A stretch of 64,000 nt of DNA from Takakia lepidozioides (GCA_030704615.1 CM060731.1:23002001-23066000), one strand, 5' to 3'; positions 34,473 to 47,035 are shown, numbered from the stretch's first letter. Notes: a model not told the origin generated them from the letters alone. Program-made: numbers and translations.

Positions 34473-37400
34473 CTTTTTCTTTTTTTCTTTTTTTCTTTTT
34501 TTTTTGGGAAGAGGGGCGGAGGCCTCAGAATTTTATAAATAAAGGACATGAAAGTCCGAAAAATACAATAGGGCGAAAAAACGGCGATGAACTTACATAA
34601 CAGAAAGAGTTCACTACGAGAGAACCAAGAGGAAAAAATAACCTCTTTCAAAGGTGTCATGGAGGCTGATCCAGGAAAGTTTTGCTTCGTGACCAACAAA
34701 CCAAAGAGGGGGAAAGAAAGCTAACAGAAGGATCGCCCCACTAGAAGAGTCTCAGAAATGATAAGCCACTAAGAAAGGCTAGCCCTTCAAGCAGTGGAAC
34801 CGTAGATTAAAACTAGCGTAGAAGTGAAGAAGCCACTGGTTGCAGTGGCAGAGAGGTGGTAATGCTAGGGCAGAATGGAGAGTAATATAACTAGCTTGCT
34901 GCATCAATAGCTCCCGTGTTTCCTTTTTTAAGAAACGAAAGAGAGGTGAGTCCTAGAATTGGTGGATTGAAGAGAATGGTGGTGCCTCCAATTTGTTTCT
35001 GAATCGTCTTTCTCAGCAGGTGAAGGTTGGGAGCTAAAGGAACTCCCAACTTGGAGGGATGGAGTCCTTCCAGCAAATTCCAGTCCCTGTTGAATCTCTA
35101 GAGCAGATGGTGGCTCCTTTCCCCCAAGTTTTGTCAAATTTGGTCAGTAGTTGAGTCCCTTTTCTGCCATCACATCTGCGAAGAGCTATTCCCAACACCC
35201 GCCACAACTTACGGGCCTCAGACAATAGGTCTGAGTGAACCAGACAAAGAATCACTCTTACATTACAAGGCCTCCCAGCAAAGATATTGGCACATCTGGC
35301 TTTCCAGATTTGCCATAAGGTATGGGCTCTGATTGTGGCCCAAACAGGGCAATCTGCCCACAATTTACCCTGCGAGAAATTTAAAAGCAGAATTGAAGGG
35401 CAAGGCATTGGAAGTTGTTTCCATTGGTTATAGAAAGCCAAGACCTGCACCCAAACAGCAGCAGCAAGAGGGCATTCAAACAGACAGTGCTCTAATGATT
35501 CCGAAGCCTGCAGCCCACAAGAAGCACATAACATGGAGCCATCCGAGATGTGAGCTTTGACAAGAACGATTCTATTGACCAATTTCCATAAGAAACCAGT
35601 GATTTTAGAAGCCTTGTCCTTCCTCCAGACGTCACCCCAGATACAAGACCAAACAGAGGGACAATCAGAAATGTGAGACCATTTCAAGGTCCATTTGGCA
35701 TCCAGATAGGAGGTTTTTTTGAGAAGGGAAGACCCCAGCTTTACCAAATATTTAAAAAAGGGGGTGCTCTTTCTATCATCCCAATTCCATTCGCCTGGAT
35801 CGAATTGAAGGGGTGAAATTGGAGCTTGAAGGAACCATACAAGGAAGGGGTTTGTATGTCTACCCTGATCCAGCGAAGGATTTACCTCCCCCGTCGCCAT
35901 GCAAATTACACGGATGGCATAGCATTTGATCTCTTGAAGTTCACACAGAAGAGGGAAGGTTAGGGCACCCGAATCCTTAACCTGGAAACTCCATCCTTGG
36001 AAAAGGTTTCCTTCCCTGGAGGTTGCATAGAGGGCAAGCAGAATGATCCAGGGGCAGAGAGGTTGCAGTCGAACAACCGAGGAACCCATTTAGCTAGAAG
36101 AGCACAAATCTGAGTCTCCGGGTCCAAGATGCCGAGGCCTCCATTCTTCTTTTTTAGGGTGATTTGTGCCCAACTGACTAACGCTCGTCTGTTAGGTCTA
36201 TCAGGAGACGCACCCCAAATGAAGTTGCGAATTAGAGCCTTAATCTTCTTGATAATGACAGGTCCAGGGGACCAGACTGCTGAACCGAACCAATTGGAGG
36301 CTTGAAGGATCTGGTTTGCCACTAACGCTCTTCCCACAATAGAGAGGTAAAGTGAGCTCCAATAGGCTAGCTTTCTTTTTAGCTTTGCAAGCATAGGCTC
36401 ACATCTTTGGAGATCAATCAGCCCATGCCCAATCTGATGTCCTACATGCGATTCTCCATCTTGTAACCAGCGAAGATTGTCCGATTGACCCCAAGGCATG
36501 CAATGGGAGGCAGCAGAACCATCAGATAGCTTTGAAAGGATCCCAACGGATTTACCCCAATTTACTTTAAGCCCAAAGGCCTCGCAAAAAGTGGATAGTG
36601 AGTCCAAGGTGCGAGAAACATTATCAGATGAGCTGTTGTTAATGAGAAGAACTGTATCATCAGTATACATCGAGTTTTTGATACTGTAAGCAGGAGAGGG
36701 GGGATGAGGCACCCTGAGGCCTAGAATATCTTTGTGAGCCTGCAATAGATGACCCAAACCGTCAGCTGCAATTAGGAAGAGAAAATGTGAAAGTAGGCAA
36801 CCTTGCCTTACAGAACAAAAAAGTTGGAAAGGCTTGGAAAGAGCCTCATTTACCATGATCTTACTGCTGGCAGAGGTGAGCAGGATTTTAATCCATAGGA
36901 GAAAATCTCCTGAAATCCCACATTTTTCGATAGCGGAGAAGAGGTAGTCCCAACCAATGTTGTCAAAAGCTTTTTCAAAATCCAGCATGAGAAGCGCTAA
37001 AGGTTGGTTTGAGAGCTCAGCATTGTGAAGGGCCTCATTGACCAGCAGAAATATTGTCGAGGATCATTCTCTCCGGTCTAATGAGCTTGTTCATCAGAGG
37101 TTGAAGGCGATTGGAGAGGGCTCTAGCAATTACCTTGTAGACCGAAATCAGGAGAGTGATGGGTCTATAGTTTTGATGTCTTCCCTATGGCCTTTCTTAA
37201 AAATGAGGGTAATGACCCCCTGAGAGAGCTGGGAAGGCATAATGCCTTTCCTGAGGATGTCATGTGTCATGGCCACAAAGTCGCCGCTAATCTCCTGCCA
37301 AAGAACTTTGAAGAATTCAACTGGTAGGCCATCCAATCTCGGCGATTTCAAAGAGCTGAGGTTATCCAGCGCATCTACTAGCTCTGAAGCAGTGAAAGGA

Positions 37401-37869
37401 GCTGACAGGGAGAGCAAGTCCTCGGTTGAGACCATCGAAGGAATTGAGTCCAGGACAACTTGCTTGGAATCCGAGCGCTGCACATTAGGAACAGGCTTGC
37501 TAAACAAGGCTGAGAAGTAGGAGGCCGCAAAAGAGGTCATAGCCTTAGGCTCAGTATGAGTTTCACCCACCAAACCAGAGAAGGAGTTGATCGTAGTTGC
37601 ATCCCTTTGTTGCTTAGCCTTCAAGAAGAAGTATTGCGACATCTTTTCTCCCTTTAGCGACCAATTGATACCTGCTTTACTACGAAGAGAATCCTCCTTG
37701 AGTCTGAGCAGGTCAGCTAAATTACGCTTTGTCAGGTTAAAAAAAGACATAGTCTGAGGGCCCATCCAATTAGATTCTATGACGTGTTGACATTGGGCAA
37801 GACATTGGGCTTTTTGTATGATGGATAGGTTGAAATCCAGGATATAATTAAACTATACACCCTGTATAA
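34473..37869 (-). mobile_element. 5'-truncated L1-type LINE (ORF2 reverse transcriptase)
   Basis: On the minus strand the element runs from about 37869 to an A-rich tail (plus-strand T runs 34476-34507). Coding remains include IIQKAQCLAQC (37820), LVDALDNLSSLKSPRLDGLP (37390), FEKAFDNIGWDYLF (36980), QGCLLSHFLFLIAADGLGHL (36810) and the polymerase site MYTDDTVLL (36665; consensus YADD). A zf-RVT zinc region ends it (WKLVNRIVLVKAHI, LCASCG, SLEHCLFECPLA, about 35590-35480). The endonuclease is missing. At least two frameshifts or stops, near 37150 and 36000, split ORF2. The flanking 9-bp TACCCTTGG words support one insertion event. Confidence 0.9.
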
Positions 37870-37878
37870 TACCCTTGG

Positions 37879-39834
37879 ATAAATGACACATTCACAAGGG
37901 GTATATAACAGATGTTAGCCCTAATGCACAGCCAGGGTGCTATGCAGTCATGAATTTCCCATGTCCCTGTGCATATAGGTTAAATATACCTTTGCTTACC
38001 ATACACCCTCACGTTAGTTTTTATACCCACCATAGGGTAGGGTTCATCTATCAACTATCAACTACATCACCCATGGCTGAATAAAACAAAACAATATTTG
38101 AGCTTCAAAATCCACCTTCACATCGTCTTTCAGTTGGGCTGTACTGCATGGCTCAATAAATTATAATAAATTCTTGAGGGTGATGCTGACAGAGCTCAAT
38201 AAATCAAAAGATCCCCTTGAGGGTGATATTGCGTTTGAACGTAAAATACAGCAGACATTCACCTCATTCGAACTTAATCACCCAATCAAGCTTTGTTGGA
38301 GCAAGGTACCTGCATTGTTGCAAATATAGAGGGAAACATCCGTCCATGATTGCAATCCGCCAAAGATTAATAAATGACTAGTTTGGGTTGAGCAAATTCG
38401 GAATCATTTTAGCGGCATTGGCTTCATTTGCAATTGTATCATCTGTAAAAGCGTATGGACCAAAGTTTGTTAGGGCAAGTGCAACTGGAGGAATTATCCT
38501 AAGCAGCAATGGAACTTATACTTTTGTAGTGTAATGACTCCATATTTGGTGTTGAACCAAGACGTCTACCTGGGGTGGGGAAGACTGGAACATGGGGAAA
38601 AGGAAGGTTGTATCCTAGCTCTCTTTGCTTGTGGATAGATGCATGTCGTCCATGAATTGGGCAACATCTTATGGAACAATGGTGTGACAACAGCCGTGAC
38701 CAACTTTGCACTTTCTTTCTGCACGAAGATGACAACATCATTATTGTGATCCATGATTGTACATGCGGCAGTTGACAATGTGATTGCTTGGCAAATTGGC
38801 CTTGCACCCCTCTCTCATATGTGCAATTGTCACTACATCAAGATTATGTGGATCTAAATATATAAGCGTATCAAGACTAATATTGTAATGCTCAACAAGC
38901 TGAAATCATGCTCTACACATGCAACACCTGCTTGGTTACTACTCAATAGCTCTTCTTGAACTCTTCAAACCCTACAATACAAAAGCTTTGCTTTCAAACT
39001 CTTTAATTTTACTATGGGGCTCTCTTTGAAGGCCTCCACCCGTGCATAAACAGAACCACAAGACTTTCTACCAAGCTCTCTTCAACACATAAGTGTTAAA
39101 CTAATGCTAACACCTTGCACATATAGATGTAAACATGTCTACTTGTAATAATAAATAATGGAAATAGTGACAAAAGCGGAATACAATGGAAAACCTTCAA
39201 GCATGAAACCACCACATGCTAAGGAGCAAACCCAACTCTTCCAAGTATAAACCCACTTTATCACTCAATATAAGTCAAGCCAATGGCACATTTGCGAAAA
39301 GAATCCACCATATAGTCTTCACATACACTACTGCCCAAGAACTAGAGCTATGGTGGTGAGAGAGGCCTCGTGAGGCTCGACTAGAAGAACGCAACCATTC
39401 ATGGGCCTCACGTGGAGATAACCCTCTCCACGTTCGAAGTAAGATTTGTCACCTTACTTGGCACATGGAACCAAATGAAATCCCAATGCCAACAAAATAC
39501 AAATATAAATGTATAATGTTGTAGCTAAAAATAACTATTTATAGTCAACCATGATTAAAACCACGACAAATCTGTTATGCTCCTTAAAACATTCATTACT
39601 TGCTTCTGGTATGACTCCATTGTTATGGTCATCCTCAGGCAATGAGTTATACTCAGTTTTACTCTCTCGCCTATCTTTAGGGGGTTGGTTGAGCATGCTC
39701 ACGTGAGCACGGCGTGAGCACAACCCACGGTCATGGGGGTTGTATGTTTTTAAACAGCAGTCATAGAAATTACATGTGTTGAAGCATGGTGCATTTATAG
39801 GGTGCAGTTGCACCAAAACGATAAACTATCTGAT
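37879..39834. other. AT-rich stretch without a recognisable gene
   Basis: The longest frames (about 100 codons, for example 38499-38807 minus) show no domain. No structured RNA was recognised. Confidence 0.4.
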
Positions 39835-40105
39835 CTATTTTTCAATTTCGCATTGAGAAATTAAAATGAAGTAGTAGTTTCGGGAGTGAGAGTTTTAATT
39901 TTGCTCTGAGAAATTAAAATGAAGTAGTAGTTTCGGGAGTGAAAGTTTTAATTTCGCAAAGAAAATAAAATGTAGTAGTTTCGGGAGTGAGAGTTTTAAT
40001 TTTGCTCTGAGAAATTAAAATGAAGTAGTAGTTTCGGGAGTGAAAGTTTTAATTTCTCACTGAGAAAATAAAATGAAGTGGCAGTTTCGGGAGTGAGAGT
40101 TTTTT
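39835..40105 (+). repeat. ~53-bp minisatellite, array 1 (about five units)
   Basis: The unit reads about AGTTTCGGGAGTGAGAGTTT, then TAATTTCGC-TGAGAAATTA and AAATGAAGTAGT. The TTTTAATTT and AAATTAAAA words form a dyad within each unit. Successive CGGGAGTG words lie near 39878, 39933, 39979, 40035 and 40088. The same unit makes array 2 at 55.1-55.5 kb, in the same orientation. Confidence 0.9.
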
Positions 40106-40200
40106 TTTTTTTTTTTTTTTTGATAACATGACTTTGCCATGGAAGCTTTATTTATGTTTATTTTTGGTGGGGAAAAAAGTAAAACCCCTAAAAGGACCAT
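40101..40200 (-). mobile_element. Poly(A)-tailed retroposon 3' end
   Basis: A run of about 22 T interrupts the end of minisatellite array 1. Read on the minus strand, the preceding TAAACATAAATAAAGCTTCC and ATGGCAAAGTCATGTTATC run directly into this poly(A). That is the look of a LINE or other retroposon 3' end, with an AATAAA upstream. The 5' extent is unknown; no coding part was found. Confidence 0.5.
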
Positions 40201-40814
40201 GAAGGTATGCACACCGTAGACAGTGAATGGCGAATCGACACTAGAGCATTCGTGTCTTTTCCGATTCGACTGCATGTCCGCGACCACTCCGGAAACCACT
40301 TGGTAGTAAACGGGACTACTGGAGAGTCGAAACAGACAATGTGGGCCCACGGGGGCATTTCAGACGGCGGACAGAAGTGGGGTCAACGACTCCGGAGTCG
40401 TAGCAGAATTCCGGGCTATTTTACGAATTGCGTAAATACATAAAATTTGAAAAAGCCAAAATTACAAGTGGTTGTAATTACTGCACATGCGACTACAAAT
40501 TTTCTTTCCTAATTCGATTAATGGAATAAAGATATTTATTCATTAAAGTGAATATGTAGTCGACTCAACGACTCCATGAACCACTGCGCATTCATTGCAC
40601 CCATGACTCGGCGGCACATTTGCTGACGTGGCTTTCAAAAAAAGAGGTAAACAAAATGTGGCCTTGGGGGAATAGATATTTTAATACGTGTTGCCTCCAC
40701 CTGGCAGAGACAAGGATGCAAGTGTTGCGTCGGACATGGCGGGACGTGGGAATGCAAATCCTGACACGGCAAGGCCTTCGTATACTGTGAGCGCGCGTAG
40801 TGGCTTCTCAGAAC
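40201..40814. other. Stretch without a recognisable gene
   Basis: No gene was recognised. A frame starting at 40688 runs into the eL27-like exon described next, but its first ~45 codons do not resemble eL27. Confidence 0.4.
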
Positions 40815-41300
40815 GGTGTGACATCGGGGTCTTGGTCATTCAACAATTACAGAACGTGCTGGATGGAGGCACGATGGAACGCGCATACGGGCATGCCCTT
40901 CTGGCATCAATTCCCAAGTATCCACGCAAGGTGAGGCTGCTGAATTGGGTTTTTGCCCGTCTAGTTTTCTGACAGCATGCTCGAAACGTTCATAGTGCCA
41001 TTGAGTGGCATCGCAATAATTTGATGTGTAGCTGCTTTTCCATTTCACAAGTTATGCAGAAGGCGTCACAGAAGAAGATCGCAAAGACGTCAAGGCTGAA
41101 GAATATGCCCTTTGGTTGTGAACTACAATCATATCATGCCAAAACCCATTTTCCCCACGCAGATGAGGGAGACATTCTGCATTTGCGAGTGGGACTTAAT
41201 TCCTCTAAACCCAGCTTGAAGGCAGTTGTGATACCAGAGAAACTGGAAACTACCTCCAAGAAAGTTGAAACTCGCAAGATAGTCATGTATTCGTCTCATT
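40815..41300 (+). pseudogene. Ribosomal protein eL27 (RPL27) pseudogene, copy 1
   Basis: The frame GTMERAYGHALLASIPKYPRK (about 40870-40929) matches the eL27 core (GT.DRPYGHCLVAGI.KYPRKV). It ends at a plausible donor (AAG|GTGAGG). After about 125 bp and a CAG acceptor at 41056-41058 it resumes as KASQKKIAKTSRLK, then, frameshifted, VVNYNHIMPK and LKAVVIPEKLETTSKKV. The normal N-terminus (MVKFLK...) and C-terminus (RWFFTKLRF) are not found. Retention of an intron-like gap argues for a DNA duplication, not a processed copy. Confidence 0.75.
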
Positions 41301-41477
41301 ATCTCCAACTGGGATTCCGAGTTATCATCCGACCCTTTACATGTGCGCTGGAATGGAGTATAATTCTGGTTTAGGCAGTTATTGTCACCAGACGTTCGCT
41401 TCTCCAATTTTTACATTTAAGGATGTGTCTGTGTTTATGGCACTCTTTCTCCCAATGAGGCCTGAGTACTTGCAAGA

Positions 41478-41700
41478 ATTTGATGTGTAGCTGGTTTTCC
41501 CTTTCATAAATTATGAAGAAGCAGTCACAGAAGAAGATCGCAAAGAGGTCAAGGCTGAAAGCGTTCATTAAGGTTGTGAACTACAATCATATCATGCCAA
41601 ACCAGCGGCGGCAGATGGTGTCATGAGACATTCTGCGATTTGCGCATGACTTGAAGGCAGTTGTGACACCAGTGAAACTGGAAACTACAGGTAAGATGAT
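41478..41700 (+). pseudogene. Ribosomal protein eL27 pseudogene, copy 2 (second exon only)
   Basis: This is a second, partial copy of 41018-41255, about 460 bp further on, beginning with the same AATTTGATGTGTAGCTG. It reads KQSQKKIAKRSRLKAFIKVV, then NYNHIMP, in one frame, closer to eL27 than copy 1. A TGA follows, then LKAVVTPVKLETT. The first exon is missing. Confidence 0.75.
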
Positions 41701-42325
41701 GGCGTGCTGCATCGCGACATAAACCTCACAAGACATTCAGGCTTAGGATTCATGCAATTTGGTACTAGTCAGGCCTGCACAGTTCCAGAGCACAAGTGAG
41801 AGCCCATCCGAGGGATGGGGACCTCGTAAGTGCTTCTTCATTTTGTACTCACCTTGTTTTTGCATCGCACTTGTGCTACAAGGGGCAGAGCCATTCATTT
41901 GGCTGGAGATTCAATTCCTCTACAAGTGAGCTATTCCCATGTCACTACAATCAGTTAGATGTGTTTGTGGTGGTTGCTGGATTTGCGGCTCTGGGGTGTC
42001 TTGCCAAGTGCTTGCAGGGATCAACGTTAATGTGGACGTGGCAGTACATGTAGCAAAAATGCTCATTCACTGGTGAAAAAGACCATGTTGCAACATATGT
42101 CATGCTATTGCTTCAAGAGTGTTGCTGTTGGGCAGATGGGAGAATGCAACAACGGTGAGAATGAAAGCAAGGGAAGCACAAAAAGGTGTCGTTCGGTCCT
42201 GCTCCTTTGGAGACACCCCCCATTCCACTGGTCTTTGTTCCTAGAAAGCATGCAGATAGGCCAGAAAATGCATGCACACATTCACGTCTACTTCCCGTAC
42301 ATGAAGACGATCCTCTCCTCACATG
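41701..42325. other. Stretch between eL27 copies and TNP2 transposase
   Basis: No gene is seen. Minus-strand DNA next to 42326 may be frameshifted continuation of the transposase. CACTACAATCAG at 41943 is a weak candidate for a CACTA left terminus. Confidence 0.3.
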
Positions 42326-43459
42326 TCAGAAACAATATTGGCAACTCTTTGATCCGTATGGGTTTACTCCATCCGTAGATATAGCCAATCGCACATTGCG
42401 TGGGTCCTCAGTGAAATCGGGCCAAGTTGCATCTATATGCTTCCATGCAAGGGAATCTGGGACATGCCTTACCAAACCATCGTTTGAGGCATTCCTGGAA
42501 TGCCAAGTCATGAGCTCACTAATGGTCTTGCATTTGTACATTCGTAATAGACGGGGGATAAGGGGAAAGTGCCTCAACACCTTGGCTGGCTGTTGTAACC
42601 TGCCCACATCATGGTATCGGGCTGCACCGCATTTGGGGCACTCCATAGCATCCTTGTACTCTCTTCTGAAAAGTACATGTCCTTTTAGACATGCATGTAT
42701 TTTCACGTAGTTGAGGCCGAGCTTCCCAATCATTTGGTTGACCATGTGACAGCTTTTTGGCATTTCATTTGGTTGTGGAAGCAAGTTCAGCCGAAGCAAA
42801 GAGAACAACTCGTCCACAAAATGGTCCGAGACACCGTGGGTTATGCACAAGTTCATCAACAACATGGTGGCAGCAAGCTTTGTGGATTTGCATCCCTCGT
42901 ACAGTGGCACACATGCTTCTTCTAGTGTCATGTGTGCAGAATTCAATTCTCCATCTCCACCTCCTTCCACGCCTTCCCCCACGTGAATGCCTTCATTTCC
43001 TGCGTCATCACCATCCCCAGTTGTCGCAGTGCCGTCCCCCTCTTCAGCATCGTCCATGATGTGGAATGCTTCCTGCAACATTCGAGTAATCTCCACCCCT
43101 CCGTCCATGCCTGGTTCATGTCCTACGCCCATGACATAGTCCTCGTCTGGCCTGTCTGTATGGCTCCCTCGGGGGTGTGCATTGTCTAATTGTGCCCACT
43201 CCTCATCGTCTTCGTCTGCAGGTCCATCTCCAATCCACACCCGAAATGCTTCATGTCTTTTGTGGTGAAGGAGATGTGTGCGCACACCGTCCTCAGATCT
43301 ATTTGTAGTGCCCAAACAACGTTCACATGGGCATGGCATCCTTGAAAGCCCAAGGGCTCGGGCACGTGCCACTTCTCTTTCCCATAACCTGTCATCTCGG
43401 GTGTTCTGTCTACAGGGGTGATTAATTGGAAGTCCTCCGCATGGGCGAGGGGAACTCAT
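42326..43459 (-). pseudogene. CACTA (En/Spm) TNP2-type transposase, N-terminal half
   Basis: A 377-residue frame with a real ATG starts MSSPRPCGGLPINHPC. It has the N-terminal transposase-associated zinc region (RMPCPCERCLGTTN, then GVRTHLLHHKRHEAF), an acidic linker (about residues 95-165) and the tnp2 domain. Typical blocks are KIHACLKGHVLFRREY, MECPKCGAARY, VLRHFPLIPRLLRMYKC, HVPDSLAWKHIDATWPDF, and the DDE start STDGVNPYGS. It then ends prematurely. TNP2 proteins normally continue for several hundred residues, so the catalytic core is missing or frameshifted. This class cuts DNA ends of CACTA elements. Confidence 0.88.
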
Positions 43460-45172
43460 TTTTGTTGGGGAGCCTCTTCAATGCTGTTTGTGCACGCCGT
43501 TGCAGGGGGCCGGATTCTCCTTTGCAGAGATTCCTCAATTTGGCTCTGCCACTCCCATTTCATTACCGTCAATTCCCTCCTCCTGCAATCTCAATTTGAA
43601 AGGTTCAGCCGCACATCCTTTGGCAGAGAAGACAGTTGACATTTTAGACCAATCGGTAGATTCCACAACATGATGAAAAGTTACACTCAACAGCAAACCA
43701 TTTAAAAGCCATCACGATGCTTCCCATCATAACTAGAATCTTTTCAACAAGACACTGAGAGAAATGACCAAAATCGACTCAAACAACGACATCCTGGAAA
43801 ACCACCTGTCTCTACAGTTCGTGTGTGTGTGAGGAATCAGAGGACGTATGTGGAATTTCAATTTTCACGATTGAGGACGTTGTGATCTTGGGCATATGGT
43901 TGAATGTGTATGAAATGTGTGCATTGAAGTGTGAACAACCTGACTACAAGGCCAGAACCTGCGCCACTTGTCTTAGGCCATCTCCAAATCACGTTTCGGC
44001 GGACAATCCCGTTCCGTTGCTGTGAAATTGCACCGTGGCGGGAAGGGAGTCCATTTGTGTGGCTCTATCACCATGGCGGGGAGGGGAGCATGTTAAAAAT
44101 GGAGCATCGCCCTGCCACTTCACTCATTTGCTGTTTGCAACTTCTTCCACCATCTTTCTTACTTAATTCTGATTCTTGCAATGCCCTTGAGACGGCAACT
44201 GCAAGTGACCGGATCCTTTGATCGTCGCATTCAAAGATACTTACGTGTAGCAGATCGCAGACCCCCAAATGCCTGGAGAGAAAGCCAGACGGCAGTCAAT
44301 GCATGCACGGTTGTTTTGCACTGGTTGGGACGGAGTGGGGTGCAGAGGAGGCGTGTTGTGCCCGAGTTCGCATGCCTAGCATCCTGCAGCCGGCGGCTTT
44401 TGCACGTTGGGCAGCAGTACCCTCTGCTGTATGATTACCATTTGTGGTACAGACTCACCGGCCTCCCCTGTCCACTTGGGTCTTGGGACAGCGACTTATG
44501 GAGTATGTAGACAGAGTTGCATGTCGCGCAGGTACACCAAAATCTCCCATGTAACATAAACCCATTTCTCATTCATGCTTGCATGTGATCCACGGGGTAA
44601 TTTCCATGTTCTCCCAGCTGATGTGGGTTCGCAAATTCTCTGTGTGTAGGTGTGTGTGTGTGAGGACCTCAACCTGGCATGATGCGATGGGTGTCGAATG
44701 GACCCTTCTCTGCGATGGGAAAACCACTACAGTTGAGTTTGTTTTTGCTGAATCATTTGGCAGAGCACTGTGTTCACTTCTCACACATCATGCGCATTTT
44801 CTCCAAGAATGCATGTAAAGCGGAGCCATACACGGCATCATTGCAGTGTGTTTCCTTCGCCTAATTTTGAACGAAAAAAAGTTAACGGATCCATGTCAGT
44901 TGTGTGAATCACTACATCTAGTTGTCTGGAGGATTGTAAGTGGTTTAGGGTTTAACGTCTCAAAGTCGAAAAGGCCATAGTGTCGGATGCATGACACGTG
45001 TTCATATTTGAAATCAACAACGGCCGGATCTTCACTACAAATCGGGGGGGGGGGTGTGATCACACTCCCCTCCTTGTCCTTCTTTCTTCCTTTGCATGTC
45101 TTGGTCTTCCTCGCTTGTCTTTGTCTTGGTCATGGTCTATGTCCTCGCTCGTCTTCATCTTTGTCATGGTTT
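43460..45172. other. Region between divergent transposase-type genes
   Basis: This lies between TNP2 (minus) and the plus-strand exons, so it may hold a shared promoter of a CACTA-like element. Frames up to 109 codons (44181-44510) are unrecognised. An 11-base G run lies at 45044-45054. Confidence 0.35.
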
Positions 45173-45472
45173 ATGTCCACGCCTAGTAAAAAGTGCTCGA
45201 CCACCGAGGCAACATCACCTCCTCCCACTTCTGCACATTCCAGCCCCGCGGTGCGAAGGAGCCCCCGCTTGGCTCGACTGAATCCGGTACAGATGGCGTC
45301 GGTGCGAGAGGGAAGGCAGAGCGGTGGGCGGTCTTCGAGTTCGGATTTTGACACAAGCGAGTATAGCATGGGCGACGACGATGAGGTGGAGGACAGTTCG
45401 GCGGAAATTGCACCTCCATCTGCAGAGTCTCTCCAAAAGGTGCGCAAACGGCACAAACCCGCTGCGCATGAG
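45173..45472 (+). CDS. Possible first exon of the plus-strand transposon gene
   Basis: A 100-codon frame starts ATG (MSTPSKKCSTTEATSPPPTS), is Ser-rich with a basic SPAVRRSPRLARL, then acidic (MGDDDEVEDSSAEIAPP), then KVRKRHKPAAHE. It ends at a clean GAG|GTGAGT donor. It is disordered, with a nuclear-protein feel. The likely partner exon is at 47341 or just before, with a LINE fragment between, but no clean join was found. It could instead be an independent relic. Confidence 0.4.
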
Positions 45473-45485
45473 GTGAGTTCCACCC

Positions 45486-46935
45486 CTACTTGTGTTCATG
45501 TTTTTTGGGCATTGAGTTCTCCTGAAACTGAAACTGGGATGCACATATCCATAAAGTTGTTCAAACGGATCTCGTAGTATACAGGGCAGTAGAAGAAGAA
45601 GTGTTCTTCAGTTTCAATTTCCTTGCTGTGCCCTATGCAAGCTGGACATAGGCGGTCCTCCCGTTGCAGGTTTTCCCATCTGTCAGTCTCTATCCGTAGG
45701 TTGTGGGAACCCACCCTGAACCGCCCCAATGTCCTCAAGAGGGAAGGAGGTAAGGGTGCTGAAAGGTAATTTGGTCTGAAGATTCAATCATCGCGGAGCA
45801 CCAAGAATGTCTCTCGATAGAAGTGGAGCTTTGTTGTGAGATTGGGTAGCATCCAAGTTCTCTTGACATGTAATTCCATAAGCTCTCTCCGAATGAGTCT
45901 GTTGCGGTCATGTCTGGATGTGATGTCCACCTCATCTGGGTTCATTGGTAATAGGAAAGCAGTAGAAAGTCCGTTACGTTTCAATAAACTGTCCACTCGA
46001 GCATACCAGGAGTTCCCGAAACCTGCAGCTTTGAGCCTCATAGATGTTGTGATGGCCCTTGCCACTAGCCCTTTGGGTGGAAGGGCCTGCAATCTATGGA
46101 GAAAGATTGTAAGCCTGAACTATGCCTCGGATTGCAATGGTACACATGCGAACTTTGCACCTAGGATCTGAGATGGAGTTGTGCTCCTGGCGCCAAGCAT
46201 TGCTTGGAGAAAAGATGACTGTAATGGTTCCAAATTCTTTTCCCACCAGGAGACAGGGACACCAGGTGCCCAGAACTCACAACCATTGATGGTAGCAAGG
46301 CTGACGACGGTGTCCAACAACCACTTTTTGGTCAGGGGATGCCGCATATGTATTTGCTTGCATTTGGCGTGAAGGCGGACGGAGGCGCCTTACCTTTAGT
46401 CAATCTGTCCAAGGCAGTGGCTGCAAAGTGAAACTTGGGGGAGTGGATAACCAGACCTAGGTACCGGTATGATTTGACAATCTCAATTTCCTGCTGGTTG
46501 AAGATGAATCTACGATCAGCCCGGCCATTGAAGACCATGATCTTGGTCTTGCTAAGATTGACTTGCATCCCATAGTCTTTGCAGAACTGTTCCAAAATTT
46601 TGAGATGGCGTTGCAGAAAGACCGGGGATTGTGCCAAATGGGCAACATCATCAGCGTAGAGGAGATCTGATTGGGCAGAAAATGAAGTTAGGCAGAAAAC
46701 ATCCCTGAACATGTTTTCAATTTGTGACATGGGGGAGGACATTGTGGAAAAACCTTCAAGTCTACCACTGTGTGCAGATGGACTAGTTTTTAGGTCAAGG
46801 AAATGTTGCTTTGTCACGTCATTGCACCTGCGTTGGAGTACACATTTGCTATATGCGTTGATAACTCCAACGAGGCTAGGTCTGCAATATCCTTTCAATT
46901 GAATTGTGTCTGCACCTGTGTTTACCAACATTGAG
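45486..46935 (-). mobile_element. LINE fragment with reverse transcriptase YADD and zf-RVT end
   Basis: On the minus strand, RT pieces read SDLLYADDVAHLAQSPVFLQ (about 46660), YGMQVNLSKTKIMVFNG and SYRYLGLVIHSP (about 46460). A later thumb-like part has LNPDEVDITSRHDRN-like words (45950). A C-terminal zinc region follows (RLCPACIGHSKEIETEEHFF, about 45600). Frameshifts break it into at least three frames. It differs clearly from the L1-type copy at 34-38 kb. There is no poly(A) tail and no endonuclease. Confidence 0.8.
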
Positions 46936-47035
46936 AGTTTTTAGGCCTTTTGGGGCTCCGTTGCTGGGCTCCGCCATACAGCCATTTGTTGATTGTGTGA
47001 ATAGATATCCACTGGATATGTGCAAAACCCGGATG
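46909..47035 (+). repeat. Dispersed repeat family 1, copy D
   Basis: The copy starts CACCTGTGTTTACCAACATT, continues TTTTGGGGCTCCGTTGCTGG, then TTGATTGTGTGAATAGATAT. It overlaps the edge of the LINE fragment, whose first minus-strand codons (MLVNTGADT) are read from this repeat. Confidence 0.45.

Noticed and set aside
39835-40105. Regular ~53-bp repeats that could suggest a CRISPR-like array
   Set aside because: Units are contiguous and degenerate without unique spacers, the genome is eukaryotic, and the same unit forms a second array; a minisatellite explains it.
41943-41955. CACTACAATCAG as the left end of the CACTA element
   Set aside because: Only seven bases match the candidate right end at 51227-51233 and there is no matching 3-bp target duplication.
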